From NCBI GenBank assembly GCA_037974665.1, contig CM075782.1, forward strand, positions 41,530,851 to 41,594,850: a DNA stretch of 64,000 nt. The letters run 5' to 3'. The notes beneath the pieces were generated by a model. It had not been told where the DNA came from. It did not search any database and saw only the letters and a program-made list of their open reading frames with translations. Shown piece after piece: positions 22,014-32,676 of this stretch. A program made the translations under genes and the position numbers. The DNA comes from Ehretia macrophylla. Taxonomy: Eukaryota > Streptophyta > Magnoliopsida > Boraginales > Ehretiaceae. The stretch's first letter is position 1. Each line of letters begins with the position of its first letter.

Positions 22014-22907
22014 GATGATAAGTGTGAGAACAGCTTCCAAGAATTGAAGAAAAGATTGACTACCGCACCTATTCTTGCATTGCTTGAAGGGAGTCAAGGT
22101 TTTGTAATCTATAGCGATGCTTCAAAAGAAGGATTGGATTGTGTGTTGATGCAAAATGGAAGAGTGGTTGCATATGCTTCTAAGAAACCAAAGCTGTATG
22201 AATTGAATTACCCGACGCATGATTTGGAGTTAGCGGCTATTGTGTTTGCACTTAAGAAATGGAGGCATTATCTGTGGGGTAACAAGTTTGAGGTATTTAC
22301 TGATCACAAGAGCTTGAAATACTTGTTCTCTCAAAAAGAGTTGAACATGAGACAAAGGCGGTGGATGGAGCTTTTGGATGATTATAACTGCACTATCAAT
22401 TATGTGCCCGGTAAAGCGAATGTCGTTGCAGATGCCTTAAGTAGAAAAGCAAGCATGGCGAAACTGGAAGTCAAGGTACAGGAGTTGTTGGAGGAAGCAT
22501 TTTTGTGGAAACCACAATTGACTCAGAAAGGGTTACTTTTTGCCACTACACAAGTTCAATCAACCTTGTTGTCTGAGTTACGGGAGGCTCAACAGAAGGA
22601 CCAACAATTTCAGAAGATTAAAGAAAGCAACGCAGATTTCAAGTTTCATGATGATGGTGTTTGGAGGTTTAGGAATCGGATTTGTGTTCCCAATGAGCCA
22701 GAGCTGAAAAAGAAGATTCTTGAAGAAGCCCATAATTCTAGATATACTATTCACCCCGGTGGAACAAAGATGTACCGGGATTTGAAGCAACACTATTGGT
22801 GGAATAACATGAAAAGAGAAATTGCGGAGTTTGTGGCACGGTGTTTGACCTGCCAGAGAGTCAAAGCGGAACATCAACGACCCGTAGGTTTACTTCAGCC
22901 ATTGTAG
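22014..22907 (+). pseudogene. RNase H and integrase zinc-binding domain
   Basis: Same frame as reverse transcriptase. RNase H shows its acidic residues in FVIYSDAS, LELAAIVFAL, FTDHKSLKYL and VVADALSRK. A spacer region is followed by the integrase HHCC zinc finger (H in EEAHNS, H in TIHPGG, then CLTC). A TAG at 22905 separates it from the integrase core. Confidence 0.92.
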
Positions 22908-23300
22908 ATTCCTCAATGGAAATGGGAACATATCACTTTGGATTTTGTTATGGACCTGCCTAGATCACAAAAGGGTCATGACGCTGTTTGGGTCATAGTG
23001 GATAGATTGACTAAGTCGGCGCACTTCTTATCGATGAACAAGGAGGATAGTCCAGAGAAATTGGGAGATATATATGTAGCGGAAATTGTAAAATTGCACG
23101 GGATGCCTGTGAGTATTGTATCGGATAGGGATCCTCGTTTTACTTCCCGATTTTGGAAGAGATTGCAAGAAGCTTTGGGAACGAAGTTGAGCTTCAGCAC
23201 GGCTTATCACCCTCAGACTGATGGACAATCGGAAAGGACTATTCAGATTCTGGAGGATATGCTGAGGGCATGTGTTTTAGACTTCGGGAAAGGTTGGTAG
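22908..23300 (+). pseudogene. Integrase catalytic core
   Basis: Integrase core that would insert element DNA into the chromosome. The acidic triad is visible: Asp in TLDFVMDLP, Asp in IVSDRDPRF and Glu in [13 protein letters not shown] at 23298 ends the frame, and a one-base frame change follows near 23363. Confidence 0.92.
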
Positions 23301-24012
23301 AAGTATCTGTCTCTAGCGAAGTTCGCTTATAATAATAGTTATCAGGCCACTATCAGGATGGCCCCAATTTGAGGCGCTGTATGGATGTAAGTGTCGATCC
23401 CCAATTTACTGGGATGAAGAAGGTGAGACAAAGACTTTTGGCCCGACCCTTTTACCTGAACTTATGAAGACTGTGGAGAAAATCCACCTCATCCAGAAAT
23501 GGATGCTTATCGCCCAGAGCAGGCAGAAGAGTTATGCAGACCGACAGAGACAGAGTCTCGAGTTCGAGGTTGGCGACAAGGTGTTCTTGAATATATCACC
23601 CCGGAGGTTGAGCCCGAGGTTTGTAGGGCCATTTGAGATAACTGAGAAAATTGGCAAGTTGGCGTATCGCCTAGCACTACCCCAGAACCTCTCCAATATT
23701 CACGACGTCTTTCATGTTTCGATGCTGCGGAAGTATCATCCTGACCCGTCGCATATCTTGGAGCCAGAGCCATTGCAGCTTCGGGAGAACTTGTCTTACG
23801 AGGAAAAGCCCATTCGGATCCTAGACCAGCAGGATCGGGAGTTGCGCAACAGAACTATACTAATGGTGAAAGTACTGTGGGATCATCATGGAGTCGAAGA
23901 AGCAACGTGGGAAAGGCGAGACCTGATGGAGCAGCAATATCCAGCTTTATTTCAAGGTAATATTGAATTTCGAGACGAAATTCTCTTAAGGAGGGGAGGA
24001 TGTGAGGCCTGA
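23301..24012 (+). pseudogene. Integrase C-terminal region with chromodomain-like tail
   Basis: After the frameshift the integrase C-terminal fold continues (SYADRQRQSLEFEVGDKVFL, ending FHVSMLRKYHPDPSH) and then a tail with VKVLWDHHGVEEATWE and YPALF. In chromoviruses this tail is a chromodomain-like module thought to steer integration toward heterochromatin. The frame runs through the polypurine tract and stops 10 bases into the right LTR. Confidence 0.87.
23988..24000 (+). promoter_or_regulatory. Polypurine tract
   Basis: AAGGAGGGGAGGA directly before the right LTR. This is the expected primer for plus-strand DNA synthesis in LTR retrotransposons. Confidence 0.92.
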
Positions 24013-27000
24013 CCCTGATTTGCATGCGATACCCCGTTTCGTGTGCCCTAACCCAGACTTGCGTGCCTTGACATAGGTTTAAGAATTGTGTTCATTTTAT
24101 GTGCCATGCATTGAATTACGTGCATTTATTTAGGGTTGCGTGCATTTACTTGAACTACGTGCGTTCGTTTTGTAGTTCGTGTCATACCTCATAGTACGTG
24201 CCCTAGACCTAGGAAAGCATGCCCTCACGCTAATCAAGACAGCATCTTACACAGAGCACTAGACTACTAAATAATCCTACAAAATCCACTATCAATATTA
24301 TAATCCTAATTCAACTCCCTAAAAGACAAAAGTTCACTAAACACTAAACATTCTTCATTCTTTATTCCTTATTCTTTTTGCACTTCCAATACACAATTAA
24401 ATAATACTCCAATAGTTGACAAAAATTCAGAATTTTAATAGCCTTGGCCGACCACCACATCAAATTTTATACATGCTTGCTCAATTCAATTCATTTCTAG
24501 ACAAGTTATGACAAAAACACTTATCAATGCATAAAAAAATGCTCAAAACCACCTCAAAATTACTACCTTGCTCGACCAAACCACCATTACCCAAGCTAGC
24601 ATTTTAAAATCACATCTTGAAGACACAAAATGCTAAAATTTTCCTGCCCAAGGCCGAGCATGCCTCATCAATAGCAAGGCTTATGCTTCTTTTTTTTTCA
24701 TTTCTCTCACTTTCCTCTCAATCTTTTCTCTCTCCCTCTCAATTTCCCTCTCTCTCTCTCGGCCTTGGCTGAGTTCTCACCATCCTTAGCTCATCTTCTT
24801 CACACTATAGTCAATCAAGTCAAGCAACAAGCAAGGAAAGTCGAGCAAGCTAGCTAGGATGCAAGAATCATACATGCATGTCCTTTGAAGTCTTCTATTC
24901 GGCCCTAGGTAAGTTCTTGGCTTCCATTTCATTTCTTCTTGTTCTAACCTCATGCATGTACTAAGAGCTTGGTCACTAAGCTAGGAAAAATAAGGAAAAT
25001 CTAGTTGGAACCTCGGCTAGGCAAAGGAGAAGAAGAAAGTTGTGCTTCAACAAGTTTTTGTGCATCCTCTTGGTTGATTGCTAAGGTGAGGGCTAAAACC
25101 TTTTGAAAATCCTTCAAAAATCCACATGCATGCTCATAAAAGTATGTCTTTGCTTCTGTACTTGAGTTATATGTTCGTTCATAAGCTTTTGCAACCATGC
25201 ATGGCAAGATCTTGGCTTGAAAGTGATGATAGGTGAAGTCGGATTGCTGACAGCTCTCTGACCAGTTTGTTTCAAGGTAAGTTTAGCTAGTCAAATGATG
25301 TTGAAGATGCATGAAAATTGGTAGGTGACTAGTTTGACCAGTTTGAACATTTTTCGCCGAAATAGTCCAAAGCAAATGTTGACTCTAAGGTCTTCACAAT
25401 GGTAAATCCTTGAAATGTGTCCAAATCTGGAAATCTGGAAAAATGAAGCAGGTTTTGGCAGATGCACTGACCTTGTGGAACAAACCAGATTTGACTTAGT
25501 AAATGATGTCCAAAATGCATAAAATTGGGTGAGCTGCTAAAATTTTCAGTTCTGGACATTTTTGTCAGAAATGGACTAAGGCTAAATCTGACCCTAAGGA
25601 CCTCAAAAACGTCAATTATCGAAATGTGTGCAAATCTGGACAGTTTTGTGCTATCCCACTGTTTCGGCTATATCTAATGATCCCGAACTCCAATTGATGC
25701 AAGGTTTGTTCCTGATTTTAGTTTACTTCTTAAACTTTAATTTGAAATCTTATTCATTGGAATTGGAGATTGTTTTCGGGTCTTAATGTTTGTGAGAAAA
25801 CAGCCTATTGCAGTGAGGGTTTCACCTAGTTATATGCTTGGAAAATTGTTGTAACCTCTCTTGTGGTGTTAATTGCTTGGAATTGTGGTGTTGGGATGTT
25901 GTGTGGACTGTTTTGAGTACTTAAAGATGTTTGAATTAAATGATGCATGGCTTGAGATTGATTTTGAGTTGACTTAGGGTTTAATCACCAAAGTAAGCAC
26001 GAAATGGAAACCCTAATGACTAGGTAGGCTTGTTAAGTATTGATCATTTGGATATTGTGTGTAATTATATGTTTAGTAGGCTACCCGTAGTTGCCTTATA
26101 GCCTTAAAGGTGGTTTGATCATTGCATGTTGACAAATAGGATTTTCTTGAATTCGAACCGACGTAGATGTTGTTGCATGTTGAATAATCCTATCACTTGA
26201 TTACGTGGACTTCGTAATGAGTTATATGGCTTGATTTACATGTGTTACATGGCTGCCCGTTTAATGTTCATATAACTCCATATGCTTTTCAAGTGAAATT
26301 ACTTGTCTGTTCGTGCCTCGCCTGTTTACTTGTCAATGTGCAATCTTATGACTGTCCGGAGGCAACTTACTTTGTTGTCCTCCTAACGTGATATGTTAAT
26401 GTCATAAATGTGCACTACATACAAGGTTGCAACTTTTCCTGTCGGCATGGTAGCGATCACGCACACGGGGCGGCATCGGGCTTGCCGGTGTACCCATGAC
26501 TACCATGGTCCCATTCTCTCTCTCGCTTGGGGGCTAGACTTCCTCGGAGAGTTGGGTAGTACGATTTCGGAGTACATCCGGAGTACACCAACCTGGCGTG
26601 TTAAGGGGATGATTTGAAGTCGGCCGCAACAACTGATTCTGGAACTGATCTGAGAGCAAAAGCTCAATGTATCCTTTTTACTATGTGTATAAGTACTCTC
26701 GCTTGGTTCCTAGAGAACCTCGGGGAGGAAAGACCGGTATTCATGTTCCTGTACTTATATTATTGTTATATTCATGCTTGCAAAAGGATTTCATAAGCTG
26801 AACCGGAAAATGAGTTTCAAAACCTATTTCTCGTTCCTCCTCGCTGAGTTCATAAGGACTCACCCTCTTTTATCATCTCAGGTGAAGAAGATCCAGAACA
26901 GGTACCCGAGGACGATGTTCCTAACGACGATTCCTTGGAGTGATTGCCTGTCCTGTGTGCTTTGCGTGTTTATGGCTATTTGCGATCCATGCTACTTGAA

Positions 27001-27573
27001 GACTATTTCTTTCATGTTGTTTGATGTTGTAATGTAAAAGACCCCCGTTGTAATTTGGGGTCTAATTTTGGTTTGTACTGATATTGCTAGACAGACACTA
27101 GACACTACTATGATCGTTTTGCTATTATTACCGCTAGTATTTATCATAGGTTACGACGTATTAGTTAAGGACTAAGTAAATGAACCTATCCAATCTTAAA
27201 CAGGTACTCGCTATTAAGCTAAGATCAACAGGTACTTTTGTAACGAGGATAAACAAACAAACGAGACATAGTATCATGCTAGGTTATAAATCAAACAAGA
27301 CATCGAGATAACCAATAGGCATTTCAATTGATGTTAAATAATAATCCTAGTTGGAAATGAAACTTGAGATTTGAAAAGTTTGAGGCGTTTAGAGAATTAG
27401 GCCAAACCAAAGAGTCCGATTACAGCCGTCATGCTGCCAGTTTTTCGAAAAACTTTGGCGTCTAGACTCAGACGATAGGTGTTAAATCTTCATAAATGGT
27501 TAGGTATGTAACATGTCCTGAACGTTTAGATCATACCCTAGTCTAACCATATAGGCCGGGTTGGGGCGTGACA
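24001..27573 (+). repeat. Right (3') LTR
   Basis: 3573 bp, TGTGAGGCC...GGCGTGACA, matching the left LTR throughout with scattered point changes and a few short indels. The minus-strand open frame near 25001-25207 duplicates the one in the left LTR and is not a gene. Confidence 0.95.
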
Positions 27574-27881
27574 AAGCCTAGTTGGCTGCAACTATTTTTC
27601 GAGCCCAAAATCGAATGTTTTCATCAGTTTTGGGCCACTTTTCGTCTTTTTCGCTGTTTTTCCATCCCAGATCGTACGTCGTGAGCTGTTGAAAGGACAA
27701 CAACCTAACTCGCAGGACATTAGAGTGCCCTACAATGCCTCGATATCACGTCTTGTGACGATGCTGCGTTGTTGAATTGGATGGGTTATCGTTAAGCCCA
27801 TTGGGCCTTTTGAATGGGCCATCTCTCTGGGCTGGGACTGTGAACCGTCAACGCATAAGGGATTTGTGCCTTAAACACGAC

Positions 27882-27999
27882 GGGTGCGATCATACAAGCA
27901 CTAATGCACCGGATCCCATCAGAACTCCTTTGTTAAACGTGCTTGCGCGGGATTAGTACTAGAATGGGTGACCTCCTGGGAAGTCCTCATGTTGAACCC
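27882..27999 (+). rRNA. 5S rRNA gene copy 26 (class A)
   Basis: Class A bases present. It is the only class A copy that keeps GTGACCTCCTGGG after box C, the usual plant form; other class A copies have lost that T. Damaged elsewhere (TCCTTTGTTAAAC in box A, GCGCGGGATTAG). Confidence 0.88.
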
Positions 28000-28221
28000 C
28001 CCTTTTCAATTTTTTTTGCCCAGGTTAGGCTTGCCAAGATGCTTTATCCATCACATTTTTATTACCAAATCCCACGGTACCTTGGGCAAGACAACTTCGC
28101 TTCACGTAGAGGCTGGGCCTGCAAACCGACAGCTTGGGGCTTGTGACCAGGTCTCCGTCGCTCCGGTGACCATAACTTTTGATCCGTAAGGAGTTACATG
28201 GCGCACAACATACCGTTGGAA

Positions 28222-28236
28222 AGCTCTCCGAGAGCT
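28222..28236. repeat. Conserved spacer palindrome (representative)
   Basis: AGCTCTCCGAGAGCT, a 7-bp inverted repeat around one central base, in the middle of the spacer. The same 15-mer, or one with a single change, occurs in nearly every class A and class B spacer, always preceded by a version of ATACCGTTGGAA. Confidence 0.8.
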
Positions 28237-28559
28237 CTACGACGGAGACAACAAACTTGCTCGGCTGTGCCAGTTTTTGGTGCCCAAAATTGAACATTTT
28301 CATCAGTTTCAGGCTATTTTCTTCTTTTGCACGATTTTTTCGTCCCGGATCGTACATCGTGAGCTATTAAAATGACAACAACCTTACTCGCGGGACATTA
28401 GATGGCCCTAAAACCCGTCGATATCACGTCTTGTAAGGATGTTATGTTGTTGAAGTAGATGGGTTGTCGTTATGCCCGTTGGGCCTTTTGAATGGGCCAT
28501 CTCTTTGGGATGAGACAGTGAACCATAAATACATTAGGGATTTGTGCCCTCAACATGTC

Positions 28560-28677
28560 GGGTGCGATCATACCAACACTAATGCAATAGATCCCATCAG
28601 AACTCCGAAGTTAAGCGTGCTTGGGCGAGAGTAGTACTAGGATGGGTGTCCCCTTGGGACGTCCTCGTGTTGCACCC
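28560..28677 (+). rRNA. 5S rRNA gene copy 27 (class A, well preserved)
   Basis: All four class A bases, intact box A and IE. Few changes: CAACAC, GCAATAG and GGTGTCC at the edge of box C. Confidence 0.91.
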
Positions 28678-29238
28678 CCCTTTTCAAAATTTTTTTCCCC
28701 GGTTAGGCTTGCCAAGATGCTTTATCTACGAAATTTCTATTTTCGAATCACACGGCACCTTGGGCAAGACAACTTCGCATCACGTAGAGGGTAGGATCGC
28801 AAATCGAGGGCGTAGGGCTTATGACCAGGTCTCCATTGTTTCGGTGCCCATAACTTTTGAACCGTAAGGAGTTATGCGGCGCACGACATACGGTTGGAAA
28901 ACTCTCTGAGAGCCTTATGACGGGGGCAGCAAGCCTGCTCGACTGCATCTGTTTTCGAATCTCCAAATCGAATATTTTCTTCAATTTCGGGCCACTTTTC
29001 TTCTTTTGTGCTATTTTTCTATCCCGGATCGTACGTCGTGAGCTGTTAAAAGGATGACAACCTTACTCGTGGGACATTAGAGGCCCCTATAGCGCGTCGA
29101 TATCACGTCTTGCGAGGATGCTGCCTTGTTGAAGTGGATGGGTTGTCGTTAAACCTATTAGGGCTTTTGAATGGGCTATCTTCCTGGGTTGGGACTGTGA
29201 ACAGTCAATACATAAGGGATTTGTGCCCTCAACATGAC

Positions 29239-29356
29239 GGGTGCGATCACACAAGCACTAATGCACCGGATCCCATCAGAACTCCGAAGTTAAGCGTGCT
29301 TGGGTGAGAGTAGTACTAGGATGGGTGACCCCTTGGGAAGTCCTTGTGTTGCACCC
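29239..29356 (+). rRNA. 5S rRNA gene copy 28 (class A, best preserved)
   Basis: Closest to the class A consensus in the window. Box A and box C are intact; changes are CACACAAGC in helix II, T67 for C67, CCTTGGG, and CCTTGTG. If any class A copy here is transcribed, this or copy 5 is the likeliest. Confidence 0.93.
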
Positions 29357-29915
29357 CCCTTCTCAATTTTTTTCCCCTGTTAGGCTTGCCAAGATGCTTT
29401 ATCCACCACATTTCTATTTTTGAATCGCACTACACCTTGGGCAAGGCAACTTTGTTTCACGTAGAGGCTGGGACCGCAAACCGAGAACGTGGGGCTTGTG
29501 ACCAGGTCTCTATTGCTCCGGTGCCCATAACTTTCGAACCGTAAGGAGTTAAGTGGCGCACGACATACGGATGGAAAGCTCTCTGAGATCTCTATGACGG
29601 GGACAGCAAGCCTGCTCGACTGCGCCTATTTTTAGAGACCAAAATCAAACGTTTTCATCAATTTTGGGCTACTTTTCTTCTTTTGTGCTCTTTTTTTGTC
29701 CTGGATCATAAGTCATGAGTTGTTAAAAGGACGACAACCTAACTCACAGGACGTTAGAGGGCCCTACAACACGTTGATATCACGTCTTGCGAGGCTGTTA
29801 CGTAGTTGAAGTGGATGGGTTATCGTTAAGCCCATTGGGCCTTTTGAATAGGCTATCTCTCTGGGTTGGGACTGTGAACCGTCAACACATAACGGATTTG
29901 TGCTGTCAACTTGAC

Positions 29916-30033
29916 GGGTACGGTCATACCAGCACTAATGCATCGGATCCCATCAAATGTTCGAAGTTAAACGTGCTTGGGAGAGAGTAGTACTAGGATG
30001 GGTGACCCTTTGGGAAGTCCTCGTGTAATACCC
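29916..30033 (+). rRNA. 5S rRNA gene copy 29 (A/B mosaic at block boundary)
   Basis: C20 is class A, T43 and A67 are class B, T96 is class A. Upstream spacer is A and downstream spacer is B. The 3' end is decayed (GTGTAATACCC). Confidence 0.86.
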
Positions 30034-30447
30034 CTCTTTTTGTTTTGCATTTTTCGCACCGTTCAGGCTTGCCTAGATGCTTTATCCGTCACATTTTTAT
30101 TACTGAGTCCCACGGTATCTTAGGCAAGACAACTTCGCTTCGCGTAGAGGCTGGGCCCGCAAACTGAGGGCGTGGGACTATGACCAGGTCTTCGTCGCTA
30201 CGGTGCCCATAACTTTTGATCTGTAAAGAGTTATGCAGCGCACAGTATACCGTTGAAAATCTCTTCGAGAGCTCTACGATGAGGATCGCAAGCCTGCTCG
30301 GCTACGCCTGTTTTCAAAGCCCAAAATCGAACATTTTCATCAATTTTGTGATACTTTTATTCTTTTTACGCTGTTTCTTCATCCCGGATTGTTCGTCGAG
30401 AGCCGCGAAAAGGACAACAAATAAGGGCATTGTGCACTCAACATGAC

Positions 30448-30565
30448 GGGTGCGATCATACCAGCAGTAATACACTAGATCCTATCAGATCTCCAAAGTT
30501 AAGCATGCTTGGGAGAGAGTAGTACTAGGATGGGTGACCCTCAGGTGAGTCCTCGTGTTGCACCC
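30448..30565 (+). rRNA. 5S rRNA gene copy 30 (class B)
   Basis: By eye identical to the gene at 8029, including its private changes, and identical onward into the spacer up to the CACTA insertion; the sequence just upstream of the gene is different in the two units. Confidence 0.9.
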
Positions 30566-30616
30566 CCCTTTTTGTTTTGAATTTTTTGCCCTGTTCAGGC
30601 TTGCCAAGATGCTTTA

Positions 30617-30619
30617 TCC
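30617..30619 (+). repeat. Target-site duplication, left (TCC)
   Basis: Three-base duplication of TCC flanking the CACTA element, second copy at 37307-37309. Three bases is the hallmark of CACTA transposons. The restored site GCTTTATCCATCACATTTC is the normal spacer sequence. Confidence 0.93.
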
Positions 30620-30631
30620 CACTACAAAAAA
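30620..30631 (+). repeat. CACTA left terminal inverted repeat
   Basis: CACTACAAAAAA, perfectly repeated in inverse orientation at the right end. Beyond 12 bases the ends keep weaker similarity and both reach TTTGTGAC within about 20-25 bases. Confidence 0.94.
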
Positions 30632-30639
30632 GAAGCTGA

Positions 30640-31100
30640 TTTGTGACCAAATTTTGTGACGAACAGGAAATCGTCGTAAAATTGGGATGAATTTGCTACA
30701 AAAATTTTTGACGCTCAAATTATGTGGAATTATGACGATTATGTGACGGGCATTATAATACGTCACAAGTTCGTCACAAATTGGGACGATTCTATTTTAC
30801 CAAGCGGGGAAAAAATAGCGTCATAGAGTTGACGCGAATTTTGTGACGAATATGTGACAAATTTTAAAAATTAGATAATATCTTCGCAATTTCATGGGTA
30901 AAAAGCTACAATTTTGTGACGAATTAAGTTTTGTGACAAATATGTGATGAAGATTACAAATTAGTAAATTTTGTCGCAATTGAGTGGTATAAAGGCTATA
31001 TGTTTGTGACGACACCAATTTATAGGCGGGAATAAATATTTAGTTTTATGACAAACTTGTGATGAAGAGCACAATAATATCAATTTTGTGGCAAATTTGA
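30640..31100. repeat. CACTA left subterminal repeat region
   Basis: Many short copies of TTTGTGACGAA, ATGTGACAAA and the reverse CGTCACAA. In En/Spm such subterminal motifs bind the TnpA protein that brings the ends together. Confidence 0.85.
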
Positions 31101-31305
31101 CGCGTCATATATGTAATTAAAAAAAGGGAAAAAGCTTTACTAATTTTATTTTTGTAAAACTTTCATCTCTATTCTCCCTGTTCTCTCACACGCCACACAC
31201 ACACTAAAACCCCAAAACTATACTCAGCAGCAACTAATGCAATAGATGGCTAGGGTTCTATCGCTGCCATATAATGGCGTCGGCATTGATCAATAGTGTG
31301 ACGAG

Positions 31306-31368
31306 TTGTCCTTCTTGTTTCACTTTGATACTAAGCTTTCATCCATCACTGTCAAGTTTGAACCCTCA
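31306..31368 (+). pseudogene. Possible decayed EXO70A1-like first-exon fragment
   Basis: The frame reads LSFLFHFDTKLSSITVKFEP. It can be aligned without gaps to the end of plant EXO70A1 exon 1, where a SILGSFDxRLSxLE...RPTQ stretch precedes the exon found intact at 32581. The match is partial and not supported by a clear splice site, so this call is tentative. Confidence 0.3.
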
Positions 31369-31405
31369 CGTGAAGGTTTAATTCTTCATATATGTTTAAG
31401 TGGAA

Positions 31406-31414
<9 letters not shown>

Positions 31415-31449
<35 letters not shown>
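31415..31449. repeat. (TA)n microsatellite
   Basis: A 35-bp TA run inside the CACTA element, next to a short TG run. Likely polymorphic. Confidence 0.95.
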
Positions 31450-31451
<2 letters not shown>

Positions 31452-31679
31452 ACGTGTGAATGTATGTGAATATATGAGTTTTATTTGTATGTTTTTCTAT
31501 TCTGAATATGAAATCAATGATTTCAATTTTGATTTAGGGTTTCTTCATTTTTTTTAATTTAAGCTATTTTTGTATATGATAAGAGGAATATAGGCAAGAA
31601 TCAGAAAAAATTGGTGCTTTGTAATTGTTAGTAAGTGGAAATTAAGGATTTTTTTTCGGTTATTCTTTGATTGATGTAG

Positions 31680-31750
31680 TCAGAGCAGGATTTTACTTTG
31701 AAGCAGCAGTTGGAGTTGTTTGTCGAGAGAGTTCAGGACCCCAATTCTAG
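31680..31750 (+). pseudogene. Captured exon fragment resembling RPN1 (26S proteasome regulatory subunit)
   Basis: After an AG acceptor (GATGTAG) the frame reads SEQDFTLKQQLELFVERVQD and on to PN, then diverges at a possible GT donor. Plant RPN1 (26S proteasome non-ATPase subunit 2) has a very similar SEEDLxLKQxLELYVERVQDPNP stretch near its N-terminus, which I recall from family knowledge. In the host, RPN1 is a scaffold of the proteasome base. Here only ~23 codons survive within a transposon, with no partner exons seen, so it is a captured gene fragment, not a gene. Confidence 0.72.
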
Positions 31751-32580
31751 GTTACATTCCTGTTTTTGTTATCTTATCAACATTCGAATGAATCAATTGG
31801 CTTCTATACCTACATATTTAGGTTTGAGTAGAATTATTTCTTATATTATTACATTGTGTTGGTATGTAACCAAGTAGTTTAATGTATTTGAGTTTGGGGA
31901 TGCAATCGCACTAATATATTGTTGTAATTTTTAGCATAGTTTGCTGATTGATTGTTCAATTTTTGACAAGTGCTGAGTGATTTGTGGTAGAGGTAAAATC
32001 AAGATGGGGCTGGCGTTTTTATTATGCCTTAAGCTTGCATTGTTACACTCTACAAATTTTAATTTTCTTTTTTTTGTTCTTGTCATTTATTTGATTCTTT
32101 TTGAAGTTCTCTTTGTGTGTTTTGAAAAAAAAAATTATGAATCTTTTGAAAGAAGTAAAAAAGATTTATTTTTGGGGTCTTTTTTTGTTTTTTGGAGTTT
32201 GTTTGATAGGAAAGAACCCAAGTGTTCATTTTGGATCTAGTTGCTATCAACTTTAGTTTTATAGCATCTAACTTTTATTTAATATGATATTTTAAAGAGG
32301 AAAAAGGAAGCAAATTTGGGTTGATTTGAATAATTTAACTTTGTTAATTTAGTGGTTTTTCTTGAAATTATATATATATATTTTCTAATCCAATGAATAC
32401 TAAGCTGAGCATAGGTACAAAGAATTACTGGTTTTAAAATTTATTTCTTGGTGATTTTATATTTGATGTGATTTGCTTATAGCTGAATTTTGATTTCATG
32501 GATTTTTTTGATTTCTAAACTTCACTTGCATGTGCCAGTTTGGAATCTATCTTAATCTCTATTCAATCCGCTGATTGTAG

Positions 32581-32676
32581 ATTAGGACACATGTCATTCG
32601 GAAGGCTCAAGAGAATATTGACAGGACTTTGAAGGCTGCAGAGGTCATCTTGGCCCAATTTGATGTTTCTCATCAG
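32581..32676 (+). pseudogene. Captured exon resembling EXO70A1 (exocyst subunit)
   Basis: A 96-bp, 32-codon open block bounded by an AG acceptor (GATTGTAG) and a GT donor (CATCAG|GTTC). It begins IRTHVIRKAQENIDRTLKAA and ends with EVILAQFD and SHQ. Plant EXO70A1 proteins carry a nearly identical IRTHAIRKAHENID...AEVILSQFD segment near residues 50-80, by my recollection of the family. EXO70 is the exocyst subunit that binds the plasma membrane during polarised secretion. The reading frame and both splice sites are intact, but I recognise no following exon, so it is a captured fragment on the + strand like the RPN1 piece. Confidence 0.82.

Larger units (their letters stand above)
15642..27573 (+). 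mobile_element. Ty3/Gypsy LTR retrotransposon, chromovirus Tekay/Del-like
   Basis: An 11,932-bp element with two ~3.57-kb LTRs beginning TGTGAGGCC and ending GGGGCGTGACA, 5-bp TSDs, a primer-binding site after the left LTR, a polypurine tract before the right LTR and a gag-PR-RT-RNaseH-IN order typical of Ty3/Gypsy. The long LTRs, total length and the C-terminal text after integrase (KVLWDHHGVEEATWE) point to the Tekay/Del group of chromoviruses. It is in the same direction as the 5S genes. The coding frame is broken, so it cannot move on its own, but the structure is complete. Confidence 0.95.
27574..29980 (+). repeat. 5S rDNA array, class A block 3, right part
   Basis: Starts with the second TSD copy AAGCC (27574-27578) and continues the interrupted class A spacer. 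Units are 677-679 bp. The block ends inside the mosaic gene at 29916. Confidence 0.92.
29981..30619 (+). repeat. 5S rDNA array, class B block 3, left part
   Basis: One class B spacer, one gene and 54 bp of its following spacer up to GCTTTATCC, where the CACTA element is inserted. The unit resumes at 37307. Confidence 0.92.
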
